From the NCBI GenBank assembly GCA_934339005.1, contig CAKRHR010000041.1, positions 1-25,676 of the forward strand: DNA of 25,676 bases, read 5' to 3'. This DNA is from an uncultured Catenibacillus sp. GTDB lineage: Bacteria > Bacillota > Clostridia > Lachnospirales > Lachnospiraceae. Shown one piece after another: positions 1-6,587 of this stretch. Within the stretch, counting starts at the first letter, position 1. Each line of letters opens with the position of its first letter. The notes under the pieces are model-generated. The model had not been told where the DNA came from and did not search any database. It saw only the letters and a list, made by a program, of their open reading frames with translations. A program made the translations under genes and the position numbers.

Positions 1-2
1 AA

Positions 3-30
3 CTGCCAGCAGATAAATTTCTGCTGGCAG
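3..30 (-). terminator. Probable terminator hairpin of the nad operon
   Basis: A perfect 10-bp inverted repeat, CTGCCAGCAG at 3-12 and CTGCTGGCAG at 21-30, encloses an 8-base AT loop. It lies about 75 bases past the nadA stop in the direction of nad transcription, the expected place for the operon terminator. Only two T residues are visible after the stem before the window ends, so the U-tract cannot be confirmed. The stretch 31-105 between the stop codon and the hairpin holds nothing else I recognise. Confidence 0.6.
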
Positions 31-105
31 GAAAAATTTATATTTTTTCAATTGTCTACTTGACGGGGAGCAGTTCAGTAATTAGTGCGCAGCCCCCTCT
101 TTTTT

Positions 106-1230
106 TCAACCGCCAAGTTCAACCATCCGACGGATGCATCTTCCTGCACCGTCCATGACGTTTTGAGGCAGTTTGATTTCTTCACCGCCTCTGCCTTTTA
201 AGCAGTTATAAACATCCATTAATGTTGTAATCTTCATATTCATGCATGTGAGTTGCACAGCCAGAGGATAGAATTTCTTATCCGGACATTCAAACTGTAA
301 ATGCTCTACGATGCTGTTTTCTGTACCAATAATAAATTCTTCTTTGTCAGATTTCTTTGCGAAATTCATAATGCCTGTTGTGGAACCCACGTAATCGGCT
401 TTTTCCACAACCTCCTGACGACATTCCGGATGCACAAGCAGCAATGCTTCAGGATGCGCAGCTCTTGCTTTTTCCACATCTTTTTCACTGACAACGATAT
501 GTCTTGGACATCCACCTTTATAAAATGCAAATGTTTTTTCCGGCAACTGTTTGGCTACATAACGGCCAAGGTTTGGATCCGGGATAAATAAAATCTTATC
601 ATTATCCAAACGGCTGCAAATCTGTACCGCAGAAGATGAGGTCACACAGACATCACATTCTGTCTTTAATTCAGATGTAGTATTAATATATGCAACCACT
701 GTATGATCCGGGAATTGCGCTTTTAATGCACGCAGGCTCTCTATATCCAGTTGTTCTGCCATTGGGCATCCTGCTGCCGGATTTGCAAGCCAGACCTTCT
801 TATCAGGGCTTAAAATCTTGCATGTTTCTGCCATAAAACGTACACCGCACATAATCACACCGCTACAGCTGCTTTTTGATGCCTGAACACTGAGTCCATA
901 TGAATCACCCATATAATCTGCAACTTCTAATATTTCCTGTCCCTGATACGCATGCGCAAGAATACATACATCCTGCTCTTTTTTCATACGCAGGATTTCC
1001 TGCTGAATTTCCGCTATTGTCATATTACCCTCTTTTCTGCCTGTCTTTTGTAGCATATAACCTCTTGTCGTTGATATAATTTCCGGAGATTTTACCCGAA
1101 TAACTGCCATATCCTGTACGATGACCTGTCTGCTGACACCGAATTGCTCAGCAAATTTTCTTGCCGCTACCGGCTCAGTTTCTTTTTGCAGTATATTTAA
1201 AATCTGTACTCGTCTTTCTTCCGTATTCAT
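106..1230 (-). CDS. nadA: Quinolinate synthase NadA with N-terminal NiaR-like HTH domain
   Basis: NadA condenses iminoaspartate with dihydroxyacetone phosphate to quinolinate in the cytosol, using a [4Fe-4S] cluster. The enzyme part is residues 70-374. It has the substrate motif YINTT (181-185), HPEC (267-270), and three cysteines, C155 (AAGCPMAE), C241 (KGGCPRH) and C329 (QLTCMNM), spaced 86 and 88 apart like the cluster ligands of known NadA proteins. Residues 1-65 are additional: a winged HTH with VSRQVIVQD (32-40) and a TTRGYML end (54-60), which closely resembles the N-terminus of Bacillus subtilis NiaR/YrxA as I remember it. The NiaR 3H ligand domain is absent. The full-length start has a good GAGG site 7 bases upstream, 13 bases after the nadC stop. 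A second site precedes Met70. The enzyme assignment is secure; DNA binding is inferred. Confidence 0.95.
   Translation of the reverse strand: MNTEERRVQILNILQKETEPVAARKFAEQFGVSRQVIVQDMAVIRVKSPEIISTTRGYMLQKTGRKEGNMTIAEIQQEILRMKKEQDVCILAHAYQGQEILEVADYMGDSYGLSVQASKSSCSGVIMCGVRFMAETCKILSPDKKVWLANPAAGCPMAEQLDIESLRALKAQFPDHTVVAYINTTSELKTECDVCVTSSSAVQICSRLDNDKILFIPDPNLGRYVAKQLPEKTFAFYKGGCPRHIVVSEKDVEKARAAHPEALLLVHPECRQEVVEKADYVGSTTGIMNFAKKSDKEEFIIGTENSIVEHLQFECPDKKFYPLAVQLTCMNMKITTLMDVYNCLKGRGGEEIKLPQNVMDGAGRCIRRMVELGG
1028..1036 (-). promoter_or_regulatory. Internal ribosome binding site before NadA Met70
   Basis: On the minus strand AAAAGAGGG ends 4 bases before the in-frame ATG at 1021-1023 (Met70), leaving 5 bases between the GAGG core and that ATG. 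This is the position where a stand-alone NadA would start. Ordinary NadA could therefore be made from the same message as the HTH-NadA fusion. The motif is visible; its use is inference. Confidence 0.45.
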
Positions 1231-1243
1231 TTACTTTCCTCAC

Positions 1244-2095
1244 TTACACTGCATGAAGATTTTTCATAGAAATATCAAGGATCGGTGCAGAATGTGTTAA
1301 TGCACCACTTGAAACAAAATCAACACCAATCTCACAGATACGTGCGATATTTTCTTTTGTGATATTTCCGGAACATTCTGTCTGTGCTCTGCCATCGATC
1401 AATTCAACAGCCTGTTTCATCACTTCCGGTGTCATATTATCCAGCATAATAATATCTGCACCTGCTTCAACTGCTTCTTTCACCTGTTCTAATGTCTCAA
1501 CTTCGATTTCAATCTTTCTGACAAATGGTGCATATTCTTTTGCCATCTGGACTGCTTTTGTAATACTTCCTGCTGCACCAATATGGTTATCTTTTAAAAG
1601 CACACCATCTGACAGATTGTATCTATGGTTGCATCCGCCACCGACACGTACGGCATATTTTTCAAACACACGACAATTAGGTGTAGTCTTTCTTGTATCC
1701 AGAAGTGTAACTTTACTGCCTTCAAGTAATTTTGCCACCTGTCTTGTATATGTTGCAATACCGCACATTCTCTGCAGATAATTTAATGCAACACGTTCAC
1801 CTGAAAGAAGAACTCTGATATCACCGGTCACTGTTGCCATCAGATCACCCTTTTTCACTTCATCGCCATCTTTGCAATGAAAATTGATCTCTGTCAATTC
1901 ATCCAAAATCTGAAAAACGCGTGCATACACATCCAGACCTGCAACAACACCATCTTCCTTTGCAATTAAATCAACTGTACCTTTCACAGCATGTGGCATC
2001 ACCGCATTTGTAGACACATCTTCGCTTGTAATATCTTCCTGCAATGCTAAACGAATCAGTTCATCTGCCTGTAATTTCATTGTTATACTATTCAT
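1244..2095 (-). CDS. nadC: Nicotinate-nucleotide pyrophosphorylase (quinolinate phosphoribosyltransferase)
   Basis: NadC transfers phosphoribose from PRPP to quinolinate and decarboxylates it to nicotinate mononucleotide, the third step of de novo NAD synthesis. The 283-residue length is normal. Family motifs appear in order: GERVALNYLQRM (99-110, with R101), DTRKTTP (133-139), GGGCNHRYNLSD (152-163, with H157-R158), LLKDNH (166-171), the acidic EIEVE (197-201) and IIMLDN (215-220). These are the usual PRPP and quinolinate contacts, and none is missing. The start overlaps the nadB stop by 8 bases, which suggests translational coupling, and nadA follows after 13 bases. It is expected to be co-regulated with nadB and nadA from the promoter near 3500. 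Confidence 0.97.
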   Translation of the reverse strand: MNSITMKLQADELIRLALQEDITSEDVSTNAVMPHAVKGTVDLIAKEDGVVAGLDVYARVFQILDELTEINFHCKDGDEVKKGDLMATVTGDIRVLLSGERVALNYLQRMCGIATYTRQVAKLLEGSKVTLLDTRKTTPNCRVFEKYAVRVGGGCNHRYNLSDGVLLKDNHIGAAGSITKAVQMAKEYAPFVRKIEIEVETLEQVKEAVEAGADIIMLDNMTPEVMKQAVELIDGRAQTECSGNITKENIARICEIGVDFVSSGALTHSAPILDISMKNLHAV

Positions 2096-3380
2096 TTGTT
2101 TTTTTCATCCTTTCGATTTCATCTAATACTGCCTTGTGATATGTATGCATCAACATATCTTTATCTTCATACTGTCTTAAATCCAATGTATCCGGTCTGC
2201 ACACATCCGGTGCTTTTCCAAAAAGCATATCATCTGCTGCTTTCCTTGCAAACACAAGTGATTCCAAAAGAGAATTACTTGCCAGACGATTCTTTCCGTG
2301 TACACCATTACAGCTAGTCTCACCACAGGCATACAATCCCGCCATTGAAGTCCTGCTGCCAAGATCCACCTGAATACCACCCATAAAATAATGCTGTGCA
2401 GGCACAACCGGAATTGGTTCTTTGATCGGATCATATCCTTCTTCAAGACACCGTTCGTAAATATTCGGGAAATGATTCATGATCACATCCTTGCCCATCG
2501 GTCTCATATCTTCCCAGACAAAATCTGTACCGTCTTTTTCCATCTGCGCAAAAATAGCCTGACTGAGCAAATCTCTAGGCTGCAATTCATTTGTAAAACG
2601 CTGACCGTTTTTGTCGTAAAGCAATGCGCCCTCACCTCTGACAGATTCGGAAATCAAAAAACGACGTCCCTTCTTTTGCGAATACAGTGTTGTCGGATGA
2701 ATCTGAATATAATCCAGATGTTCAAGCTTCACGCCATGTTTCATCGCAATACCAAGTCCATCTCCGGCAATATGCGGATAATTTGTTGAATTTTGGAACA
2801 AACCGCCAATACCGCCACAGGCTAACACTACAAACTGTGAACGTATCGGATAAATGTGATTGTTTTCATCCATCGCGATCACACCGCCACAAATATTATC
2901 CTTGGAAATCAAGTCAATCATTGTCATATATTCACATATTTCAATGTTTTCCCTGGTCTTTGCCTGATTTAACAATGTCTGTGTGATCTCTTTACCTGTG
3001 ATATCCTGATAAAATAAAATTCTTGGCTGTGAATGTGCACCTTCGCGCGTAAATGCCAGTTCTCCACGCTCATCACGGACAAAATTAACTTTTCTATGTA
3101 CTAAATCCCGAATAATATCATTCGAGCTGCGAATCATCAAATCAACTGCTTTTTTATTATTCTCATAATGACCTGCACGCATTGTATCTTCAAAATAATT
3201 CTCATAATCATCTTCACCACGCAGCATACAAATGCCACCCTGCGCCAGAAATGAATCTGACAGATCAGCACTTTGCTTTGTCAGCATCAGCACTTTCTTA
3301 CGTGATGGAAGATTCAGTGCACAATATAAACCTGCTGCTCCGGTACCTATAACCACGACATCATAGTATTCATTCATCAT
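2088..3380 (-). CDS. nadB: L-aspartate oxidase, short clostridial form
   Basis: NadB is an FAD enzyme that oxidises L-aspartate to iminoaspartate for NadA; in anaerobes fumarate can serve as electron acceptor. The FAD-binding GTGAAGL is at 12-18. Residues matching the E. coli active site can be placed: E113 (TREGAHS), H228 (QIHPTT), R269 (QPRDLL), H330 (AQHYFMGG) and R365 (KNRLASNS). At 430 residues it is about 110 shorter than E. coli NadB; it ends soon after the second FAD segment, so the C-terminal helical domain is essentially missing. I believe this is common in Clostridia, not a local truncation. GAGAGG precedes the tandem ATG start. It is the first gene of the operon, with a 5' leader of roughly 95 bases. 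Confidence 0.96.
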   Translation of the reverse strand: MMNEYYDVVVIGTGAAGLYCALNLPSRKKVLMLTKQSADLSDSFLAQGGICMLRGEDDYENYFEDTMRAGHYENNKKAVDLMIRSSNDIIRDLVHRKVNFVRDERGELAFTREGAHSQPRILFYQDITGKEITQTLLNQAKTRENIEICEYMTMIDLISKDNICGGVIAMDENNHIYPIRSQFVVLACGGIGGLFQNSTNYPHIAGDGLGIAMKHGVKLEHLDYIQIHPTTLYSQKKGRRFLISESVRGEGALLYDKNGQRFTNELQPRDLLSQAIFAQMEKDGTDFVWEDMRPMGKDVIMNHFPNIYERCLEEGYDPIKEPIPVVPAQHYFMGGIQVDLGSRTSMAGLYACGETSCNGVHGKNRLASNSLLESLVFARKAADDMLFGKAPDVCRPDTLDLRQYEDKDMLMHTYHKAVLDEIERMKKTNE

Positions 3381-3402
3381 CTTTACCTCTCGCTCATAAA
3401 GC

Positions 3403-3424
3403 TGGCAGAGATTTTACTCTGCCA
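3403..3424 (-). promoter_or_regulatory. Hairpin in the nad operon leader
   Basis: TGGCAGAG and CTCTGCCA form a perfect 8-bp stem with a 6-base loop, about 20-40 bases before the nadB start codon and inside the predicted leader. The loop plus 3' arm (AUCUCU) could instead pair with the AGAGGU that overlaps the nadB ribosome binding site. Both pairings are readable in the sequence; a regulatory effect is speculation. Confidence 0.35.
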
Positions 3425-3484
3425 AACACAACTTTTTTATAACACACAACAGATTTTCTGCTGTATTTTTTTGCTTTGAGCGAC

Positions 3485-3513
3485 ATTATACAACCATTCA
3501 TTACATGTGTCAA
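3485..3513 (-). promoter_or_regulatory. Sigma-A promoter of nadBCA
   Basis: Reading the minus strand, TTGACA (3513-3508) and TATAAT (3490-3485) are exactly 17 bases apart, a full consensus match. It lies about 105-133 bases before the nadB start. The -35 box is in the middle of the palindrome at 3501-3524, so a protein bound there would block RNA polymerase. Confidence 0.85.
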
Positions 3514-3524
3514 GACACATGTAA
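3501..3524. promoter_or_regulatory. Palindromic operator over the nad -35 box (NiaR-type)
   Basis: TTACATGTGTC and GACACATGTAA are perfect inverted arms separated by two bases (24 bp in all). The centre contains the -35 hexamer TTGACA. NiaR/YrxA is known to repress nad operons in Bacillus and Clostridia from palindromes near the promoter. The fused HTH on NadA downstream is of that family, so this is the natural candidate site. The symmetry and overlap are observed; the identity of the binding protein is inferred. Confidence 0.7.
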
Positions 3525-3571
3525 AAAACAAATAAAAAACAAGACGCAGAAACATTACATAAGCCGTTTTA

Positions 3572-4717
3572 TCAGAACTCCACCTCAAATGTTGTGCCGC
3601 CGGCAGCATTATCCCTGACAGTTATATTGCCATCATGCACCCTTACAATTTCACGCACAAGAGCCAGTCCAAGGCCAACACCTCCAAGTGCTCGGCTTCT
3701 TGATTTATCTACGCGGAAAAAAGGTTCAAATATTCTCTCCCTAAGATCTTTAGGTATACCGTTTCCTGTATCTTCAACCATAATTTTTTTGTGTTCACCC
3801 TGCTGTAGCGCTGTCACTACAACCTGTCCGCCCGGGTTATTGTATTTTATGGCATTTTCAACGAGATTATATACCAGTCTGTATATCAGGATATCACTTC
3901 CCATCATCGTCATCTCATCACATTTTTCGACAAGATTGATATCTTTTTCCTGCGCAAGCGGTTCCAGATCTGCAAGCACTTCTTCCACAAGGGCATCTAC
4001 TGCTATTTCCTCGTCACGCGCCACTGTCTGAAGTTCACTCATATCAAGCAATGTTTTTACCATCTTACTAAGACGTTCGTTTTGCTCTGTTACCATCTTG
4101 ATCGTCTGCGCAGCACACTCATCATTCTCCGGATGTTTTGTAGAATTGTACAAATCAAGCTGAACCTGCATCACTGCAAGCGGCGTACGAAGTTCATGTG
4201 CTGCATTTGCCGTAAACTGTCTTTGTACTTCAAATGCTTCCGACAAACGTTCAAGCATCTTATTATAAGAAATACTGAGCTGATTTAATTCTTTAACTTT
4301 ATTTTCTTCTATTCTTGAATCCGACAGATTTTGTGCCTGCACTTCCTCTATTTTATCTGAAAATTCGTACAAAGGTTTAAGTGCACGTCCACTTATAAAA
4401 TATGTGACAACACCGCCAAGCAACGCCATGAGCGCAGAAATGAGCAGACTTCTTTTTTTGTAATCTGCCTTATTGTTAAATACCTGAAGTGAAAAATTAT
4501 TCGCAAAATCATCCCACTGATCATCCGGGATACCGATATATATATCATCGGAACTTTCACTATTATTATCTCCGCCCTGGGCAACCACAACATCCTGCAG
4601 GGTATCCATATAATAGATACCATTTCTGTAGACAAACATCGTAATGCATCCGCAAATAACTGCTACAAATAACGTTGTTATGATTGTCAGTCTCCACTGA
4701 AGTGACAATTTTTTCAT
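3572..4717 (-). CDS. Sensor histidine kinase of an OmpR-type pair
   Basis: A membrane sensor that autophosphorylates on histidine and passes phosphate to the regulator encoded just upstream. There are transmembrane segments near residues 9-31 and 89-109 with a short extracytoplasmic loop of about 57 residues, then a HAMP region (110-162). The HisKA box HELRTP carries phospho-acceptor H174. The ATPase domain shows the N box (NLVENAIKYN, 284-293), G1 (DTGNGIP, 316-322) and G2 (GGVGLGLALV, 345-354). At 381 residues it is complete. The ATG overlaps the regulator stop as ATGA. The system is divergent from the CXXC/polyferredoxin/thioredoxin genes, which suggests that it controls them; the stimulus is unknown, but the small sensor loop leaves room for an envelope or redox signal. 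Confidence 0.93.
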   Translation of the reverse strand: MKKLSLQWRLTIITTLFVAVICGCITMFVYRNGIYYMDTLQDVVVAQGGDNNSESSDDIYIGIPDDQWDDFANNFSLQVFNNKADYKKRSLLISALMALLGGVVTYFISGRALKPLYEFSDKIEEVQAQNLSDSRIEENKVKELNQLSISYNKMLERLSEAFEVQRQFTANAAHELRTPLAVMQVQLDLYNSTKHPENDECAAQTIKMVTEQNERLSKMVKTLLDMSELQTVARDEEIAVDALVEEVLADLEPLAQEKDINLVEKCDEMTMMGSDILIYRLVYNLVENAIKYNNPGGQVVVTALQQGEHKKIMVEDTGNGIPKDLRERIFEPFFRVDKSRSRALGGVGLGLALVREIVRVHDGNITVRDNAAGGTTFEVEF

Positions 4718-5391
4718 CGCGCATCCCCCATCAACTTATATCCTTCACCAATTTTATTCACGATCGGATCATATCCAAGCACCGCCTTAAGCTTCTTTCT
4801 AAGCGATGACATATGCACTCTGATAGACCCGCTAAAACTATCTACAGAAGCATCCCAGACATGCTCGATCAATTCTTCCTGACTTACCGGTCTGCCCTGA
4901 TTTAATAGCAGATATTCCAGAATACCATTTTCTTTTCTGGTTAAGGCTACCTTTTCGCCCTTTGCATAAGCCTCCCGGCTTTTCGTATCAAATTTGATAT
5001 CGCCACAGTTTAAGCAGACATCTTTTTGAACAAATTTACGTCTTGTCAGACTTCTGATGCGTGCCTCAAGCTCCTGCAAATGAAACGGTTTTTCCATATA
5101 ATCATTTGCTCCGGCATCAAGACCCTCAACCTTATCCGCAATCTGGCTTCTCGCAGATAAAATAAGTACCTTCGTTTCTTCATTTTTTTCTCTGAGTTCC
5201 CGTAGTATATCCATGCCATCCATACCCGGCAGATTAAGATCAAGTACAATCAGGTCATAATTCTCCGCCAGAATATAATCAAGTGCCTCATCACCATCAT
5301 AGCAGGTATCTACCTCATATCCAGCACTATACAAACTTTTTGCCACTGTATCACACAGTTCTTTTTCATCTTCAACAATTAATAATCTCAA
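4714..5391 (-). CDS. OmpR/PhoB-family response regulator
   Basis: Cytoplasmic transcription factor with an N-terminal receiver domain: acidic pocket EDE (7-9), phospho-acceptor D51 in VLDLNLPGMDG, and conserved K101 in MEKPF. It is followed by a winged-helix DNA-binding domain (about 125-222) ending in the typical IRVHMSSLRKKL and GEGYKL motifs. The length of 225 residues is standard. It is the first gene of the pair, read from a TTGACC-17-TACAAT promoter whose -10 box overlaps the -10 of the divergent redox operon. That layout suggests it governs both directions. The family assignment is certain; its targets are inferred from position. Confidence 0.94.
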   Translation of the reverse strand: MRLLIVEDEKELCDTVAKSLYSAGYEVDTCYDGDEALDYILAENYDLIVLDLNLPGMDGMDILRELREKNEETKVLILSARSQIADKVEGLDAGANDYMEKPFHLQELEARIRSLTRRKFVQKDVCLNCGDIKFDTKSREAYAKGEKVALTRKENGILEYLLLNQGRPVSQEELIEHVWDASVDSFSGSIRVHMSSLRKKLKAVLGYDPIVNKIGEGYKLMGDAR

Positions 5392-5412
5392 AATTTTATA
5401 CTCTCCATTTTC

Positions 5413-5445
5413 TTAACAGAAATTTTACACCATCTATTGTATAAT
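5413..5445 (+). promoter_or_regulatory. Candidate activated promoter of the redox operon
   Basis: A perfect TATAAT lies at 5440-5445, but no -35 box stands at normal spacing. Instead TTAACA (5413-5418) and TTTACA (5424-5429) repeat directly with an 11-base period, the arrangement typical of OmpR-family activator sites just upstream of -10. I infer regulation by the adjacent response regulator; the repeat is short and could be chance. Confidence 0.35.
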
Positions 5446-5464
5446 ACCAGAGTCGGCAGGTCAA
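5436..5464 (-). promoter_or_regulatory. Promoter of the two-component genes
   Basis: On the minus strand TTGACC (5464-5459) and TACAAT (5441-5436) are separated by 17 bases, about 45 bases before the regulator start. Its -10 box overlaps that of the divergent promoter on the plus strand. Confidence 0.6.
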
Positions 5465-5502
5465 TAAAGCCGTCATAACAAATGAAAGGAGCTGTCAATA
5501 TC

Positions 5503-5643
5503 TTGAAATACAGAAAAATATCACAGTTTGCCCTACTTGCTGCTGGTATCATCATGATTACATTCGGCGCCCTCAGAGGCGAAGCTGCTGTCGTGCTTGG
5601 CAAAGCAATAAAATTATGTCTGGAGTGTGTAGGAATTGGCTAA
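5503..5643 (+). CDS. CD1871A-family small CXXC protein
   Basis: A 46-residue protein: one hydrophobic helix (residues 8-24), then RGEAAVVLGKAI and the ending KLCLECVGIG with C39-x2-C42. This is the signature of the small clostridial peptides annotated as CD1871A family, which I know as regular neighbours of 4Fe-4S membrane proteins. Its biochemical function is unknown; a membrane-held thiol pair or cluster ligand is plausible. I chose the TTG at 5503, with AAAGGAG 11 bases upstream; an in-frame ATG at 5482 lacks a ribosome binding site and would add 7 residues. Its stop overlaps the next gene's start by 8 bases, so the two are probably translated in a coupled way. Confidence 0.8.
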   Translation: MKYRKISQFALLAAGIIMITFGALRGEAAVVLGKAIKLCLECVGIG

Positions 5644-6565
5644 GAAAACAAAGAAATCAAATATTATATCAAAAAAAATTGCAAAAATGCGTGGATGGAT
5701 ACAGGCAGCTGCCACATTACTGACAAATATCCACCTGCCAAATCTTTTTAAAGGAAAGATTTATCAGGGTAATGCCAAAACCGTGTGTGTGCCCGGATTA
5801 AACTGCTACTCTTGTCCCGCTGCCACAGGCGCCTGTCCAATCGGTGCATTTCAGGCAGTTGTCGGATCATCAAAATTTAAATTTACATATTATATTACGG
5901 GATTTTTCATTTTGCTTGGTGTCATACTCGGCAGATTTATATGTGGTTTTCTTTGTCCGTTTGGTTGGTTTCAAGACTTGCTACATAAAATTCCGGGCAA
6001 AAAATTCTCAACAGAAAAAGTTAAATTTTTAAGATATCTCAAATATGTTATCCTTTTAGTATTCGTTATTTTACTTCCAATACTTGTAACGAATTCCATT
6101 GGCATGGGAGATCCTTTCTTCTGTAAATATATTTGTCCACAGGGCGTTTTAGAAGGTGCTATTCCATTATCACTTGGTAATGCCGCAATCCGTTCAGCAC
6201 TCGGCAAGTTATTTACTTTTAAGAGCATTGTCCTTGTTACAGTCATTGTGTTAAGTATCCTGTTTTACAGACCTTTCTGTAAATGGATCTGCCCACTTGG
6301 TGCGATTTACTCATTATTTAACAAAATATCATTTCTTGGTATTAAAGTTGAACATGATAAATGTGTTGGTTGCCACCAGTGTACAAAAGCGTGTAAAATG
6401 GATGTTGATGTTCTTAAAACACCAAACCACCCTGAATGCATACGATGCGGTGCCTGCATAAAGGCATGTCCAAAAGATGCCATTCATTATCAATTTATGG
6501 GCAAAACAATTTGCAGTCATAAGAAAGAAGATATAAAAGAAACAACTACAAAAACAACAAAATAA
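5636..6565 (+). CDS. Polytopic membrane polyferredoxin (NapH/YccM-like 4Fe-4S protein)
   Basis: A membrane electron carrier. Cysteines are grouped in order: C51, C57, C60 and C67 near the N-terminus; three C-x3-C-P motifs at 103-108, 163-168 and 215-220, each next to a membrane helix (about 83-105, 136-153, 195-211); and two classical ferredoxin motifs, C243/C246/C249/C253 and C268/C271/C274/C278-P. The layout matches NapH/NosR/YccM-type proteins that move electrons between a cytoplasmic donor and an extracytoplasmic partner. Here the partner is probably the following thioredoxin-like lipoprotein. The start is TTG, overlapping the stop of the CXXC gene, with GGAG 10 bases upstream; a start at the later Met18 is less likely because the relatives I recall have a basic leader. 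No quinone or haem motif was seen. Confidence 0.9.
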   Translation: MAKKTKKSNIISKKIAKMRGWIQAAATLLTNIHLPNLFKGKIYQGNAKTVCVPGLNCYSCPAATGACPIGAFQAVVGSSKFKFTYYITGFFILLGVILGRFICGFLCPFGWFQDLLHKIPGKKFSTEKVKFLRYLKYVILLVFVILLPILVTNSIGMGDPFFCKYICPQGVLEGAIPLSLGNAAIRSALGKLFTFKSIVLVTVIVLSILFYRPFCKWICPLGAIYSLFNKISFLGIKVEHDKCVGCHQCTKACKMDVDVLKTPNHPECIRCGACIKACPKDAIHYQFMGKTICSHKKEDIKETTTKTTK

Positions 6566-6587
6566 TTAATTAAAGGAGATTTTAATC

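Noticed and set aside
106..1230. Two genes (niaR fragment and nadA) joined by a sequencing error
   Set aside because: The frame is continuous through the junction, the first start has its own good ribosome site, and the linker is short and plausible. A comparison with other genomes would settle it.
3394..3609. Minus-strand frame of 71 codons across the nad promoter
   Set aside because: It covers the consensus promoter, operator and leader hairpin, overlaps the kinase 3' end, and has no family resemblance.
5388..5603. Minus-strand open frame of 71 codons opposite the CXXC peptide gene
   Set aside because: It is the antisense of the recognisable CD1871A-type gene and the divergent promoter region, and lacks a ribosome binding site.
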